Assembly: GCA_036244855.1 (NCBI GenBank)
Contig: BQKZ01001643.1
Coordinates: forward strand, 1 to 64,000
Source: Temnopleurus reevesii
Taxonomy: Eukaryota; Echinodermata; Echinoidea; Temnopleuroida; Temnopleuridae
Direction of reading: 5' to 3'
Length of the DNA stretch: 64,000 nt
In this document: in pieces, positions 61,694 through 64,000 of the stretch
Position numbering within the stretch: position 1 is the first letter of the stretch
Layout of the letters: every line of letters begins with the position of its first letter
Program-made: the position numbers and the translations under genes
The notes under the pieces: model-generated
What the model was told of the DNA's origin: nothing
The model's input: the letters and a program-made list of their open reading frames with translations, nothing else
Database searches by the model: none

Positions 61694-64000
61694 TATTGTC
61701 GCGTTTTCAGTAAATCTTGAGGAGATCCATCATTTTAATATATTTCTAGTGCCAGTGATGTGCGATTTACAAGAGGTTCCAAGATTCACTTCTTAATGCA
61801 TCCCTACAACTTGGATTAACTTTAATCATCACATAGTACAAAACATCAGTCCGGTTATCTGAAGGTCTGGAGACTTTTTTTCTTGAAAATCAAGAAAATA
61901 TGAAATTTTCCAGTTTACAAGATTTTTTTTAAAGTAAAGCTGCTCATGTTGAGATCACAATGATAGCAACGTTTATTTACACGATCGTGATAAGACGTTA
62001 TTGTCTTTTTTAACACTTTGAACGATCTCAAGCCTCATGCATAACTTGCTCTTATCACTTCATTTCATTCACAGTCAACACTTTCATATCTGCTTTAGAT
62101 TATCCTTTAAACTATGGAATCAGAAATTATGAAATCAAAACAAATCTTTGTATTCACAGTTTATCCCTCATGGAATTTGTACCAACGTAAATTAATCTAA
62201 TCCTGCCTTTGAATAATTGAGAGGCAAGAGAGAGAAATTGCTTTACGCAATTTTAGAAATCCATTATTCATAACTGTTTAAGCGGATGTTTTTAACTTTC
62301 CTTGGGACGGCAAGTTATTGAGTTACCCCTTTCCATGATAATTGAGCTGCATCTTGAAAATTCAAGAAATTTTTGCCTTGAGTGCTGTCCAGAATTTACA
62401 ATAATTGATTTCATGTCTGCTGGACCCATGAGCAAAAGCATCCTGCATTAAAAAAATGCACACGTTATGTATTATTTAACAACACACAGTTGCCCAGCCA
62501 AAAAAAAGAAAGAAAACAAATGTCGATGTGTAGTTGTACTCATATTCTTTAGATTCAGTAATTGATTACAATAATGAATTCGTGACATTTATAAAGTTGT
62601 ATCAATTATATTTATACGGCTACAGGTTTCTAGCTGCTCAAAGTAATGAAAACTCGTAATTTTTTTCACAGCCATTTTCGCCTTCATCATACCTTGGATA
62701 GATTATTATTTGCTTTACAAAGTTCACTACAATTTGTCTCATAAGTTCATTTTCTTTATCCTAATAATAAAACTCACAGTTTTTTCCATTTCTGACCTTT
62801 AATAAAGCATGAACATGTTAATCATGCTAATGGCCTTCATTTAGAAATTGGCCATTGTTGAATAACATTTGTCACTAATAAGTTATCAGTGTTTTGAAAT
62901 GTCAGAAAATGATACACAAATCACGATTGCAAGCCCCTGGAATTTTTCTTGAGCAAATAATATCTAACTGGAGGGATTTGTTTGATTAGCTCTAGCTCTC
63001 CATCATTTGTCATGTTTAAGCAAAGGTTGCTCTATCTAATCATTGTCAAAATGAATACTAATTATAGTGGATCCATTATCAACGATATATTTTGCATTAC
63101 ATCACTCTCTTTAGATTATACAAAACGATGACTGTTTGCCAATTATGCAACTAAAAGCGTCCATGTTATATCTTCTTCTGACCGCAGCAACTTATGAGCT
63201 AATTATGAATCACTGTTGGAAAGATCCTGCTTATGTACAGGACAAACACCAATATGTAATTTGATGACATTTTAAAGTGTGTTATGATTGAAACACGCGA
63301 TTAGACATTGTGATTGAAATGGGATAAGAATGAATTTTGACAAGGAACTTGAATTAATACAAGTGATAAAATGATGATAAAAGAGTAGTGGGCAATAATA
63401 ATAAGAGTAATGATAACAATCATGTAAACAACAATGATAACAATCATGTTAACAATAATGATGGAAATCATGATAGTGATAATGATAACAAATGCTTTAA
63501 AAATTTAATGCAGACAAATAATAATTAATGCTGTGCTTAACGTTTTCAGGTTCTGATTGATGCGGAAAGAAATTTAATATTTTTTTTTATCAAATGAGAT
63601 TTATTTTTTAAAATGACAAATTTTGGTCCTTGGTAACTCATTTTGTAAAAGAAAATTTGTTGGCTAGCATTGGGAGCAAAGGAATTTTTCAGGGTCTCCG
63701 CCACCCCATTCTCATCTTTGACAAAATTATATCAAATGTAATATATTTCCGTAAAATCGAGTTGAACGCAAATTCAATGCTCCTGTATAATGCTACTGAA
63801 ATCGGGACTGGCTTGCGAGTGTGATATCCTCACAGTTCAATACATGACGTACGAATCTATTGTCTCATTACAAGCTAAATTCTTTGAAAGTGTTTTTAAT
63901 TCTGCTATTGGTAGTTGTAATAGTGAAGCAAACATAATGTTTAGGAGGGGGGGGGGGGGTAGAAAACAGCACCAATCATCATCATCGGATATACTTTAAC
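61694..64000 (+). other. Presumed channel intron, no exon recognised
   Basis: AT-rich, few repeats: ATGATAACA-like imperfect repeats at 63390-63490 and a G12 run at about 63948. No exon recognised. Confidence 0.45.

Overview
The window is intron/intergenic DNA from an animal nuclear genome. There are no operons, it is AT-rich, and it is full of microsatellites, tRNA-derived SINE pieces, MITE-like inverted-repeat elements and long foldback elements. Only one protein-coding exon is recognised with confidence: exon 1 of a two-pore-domain K+ channel of the TASK (KCNK3/9) type at 51447..51729, + strand. The best guess for the organism is a sea urchin or related echinoderm. Reasons are the dense MITE content, apparent high heterozygosity, and foldback transposons built of 15-16 bp tandem repeats with 8-bp target duplications, which resemble the TU elements described from Strongylocentrotus. 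No marker gene proves the species.

Layout. 1-16 kb: unrecognised AT-rich DNA with a 170-180 bp tandem duplication (1797-2140), SINE and LINE-tail fragments, (GA)n tracts and a long perfect-type hairpin (13849-13932). 16-19 kb: a TU-like foldback element (17092-18537) between two 98% identical 218-bp direct copies. This is best read as an empty and a filled haplotype joined by the assembler at a single N. 21-30 kb: a decayed coding-like patch, foldback and MITE elements, a LINE reverse-transcriptase C-terminal remnant (25584-25842, -), and two copies of one tRNA-derived SINE. 30301-30665 is an assembly gap. 31-43 kb: mostly unrecognised DNA with a cluster of three perfect CRE palindromes (38931-39093), a complete 545-bp TU-like element with an 8-bp target duplication (40917-41461), and a second empty/filled haplotype join around a MITE (43011-43568). 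45-51 kb: a MITE and unrecognised DNA, then a CpG-bearing presumptive promoter/5' UTR. 51.4-64 kb: the channel exon and what is probably its long first intron, which holds SINE tails, a pogo-like MITE, another MITE, and an interrupted TIR transposon around the second gap (60931-61284).

The channel is the only host gene seen. The rest is repeats plus possible cis-regulatory DNA. I found no new multi-gene system. The most informative signals are the two haplotype joins that expose polymorphic transposon insertions, the two-member TU-like family, and the CRE cluster about 12 kb upstream of the channel start.
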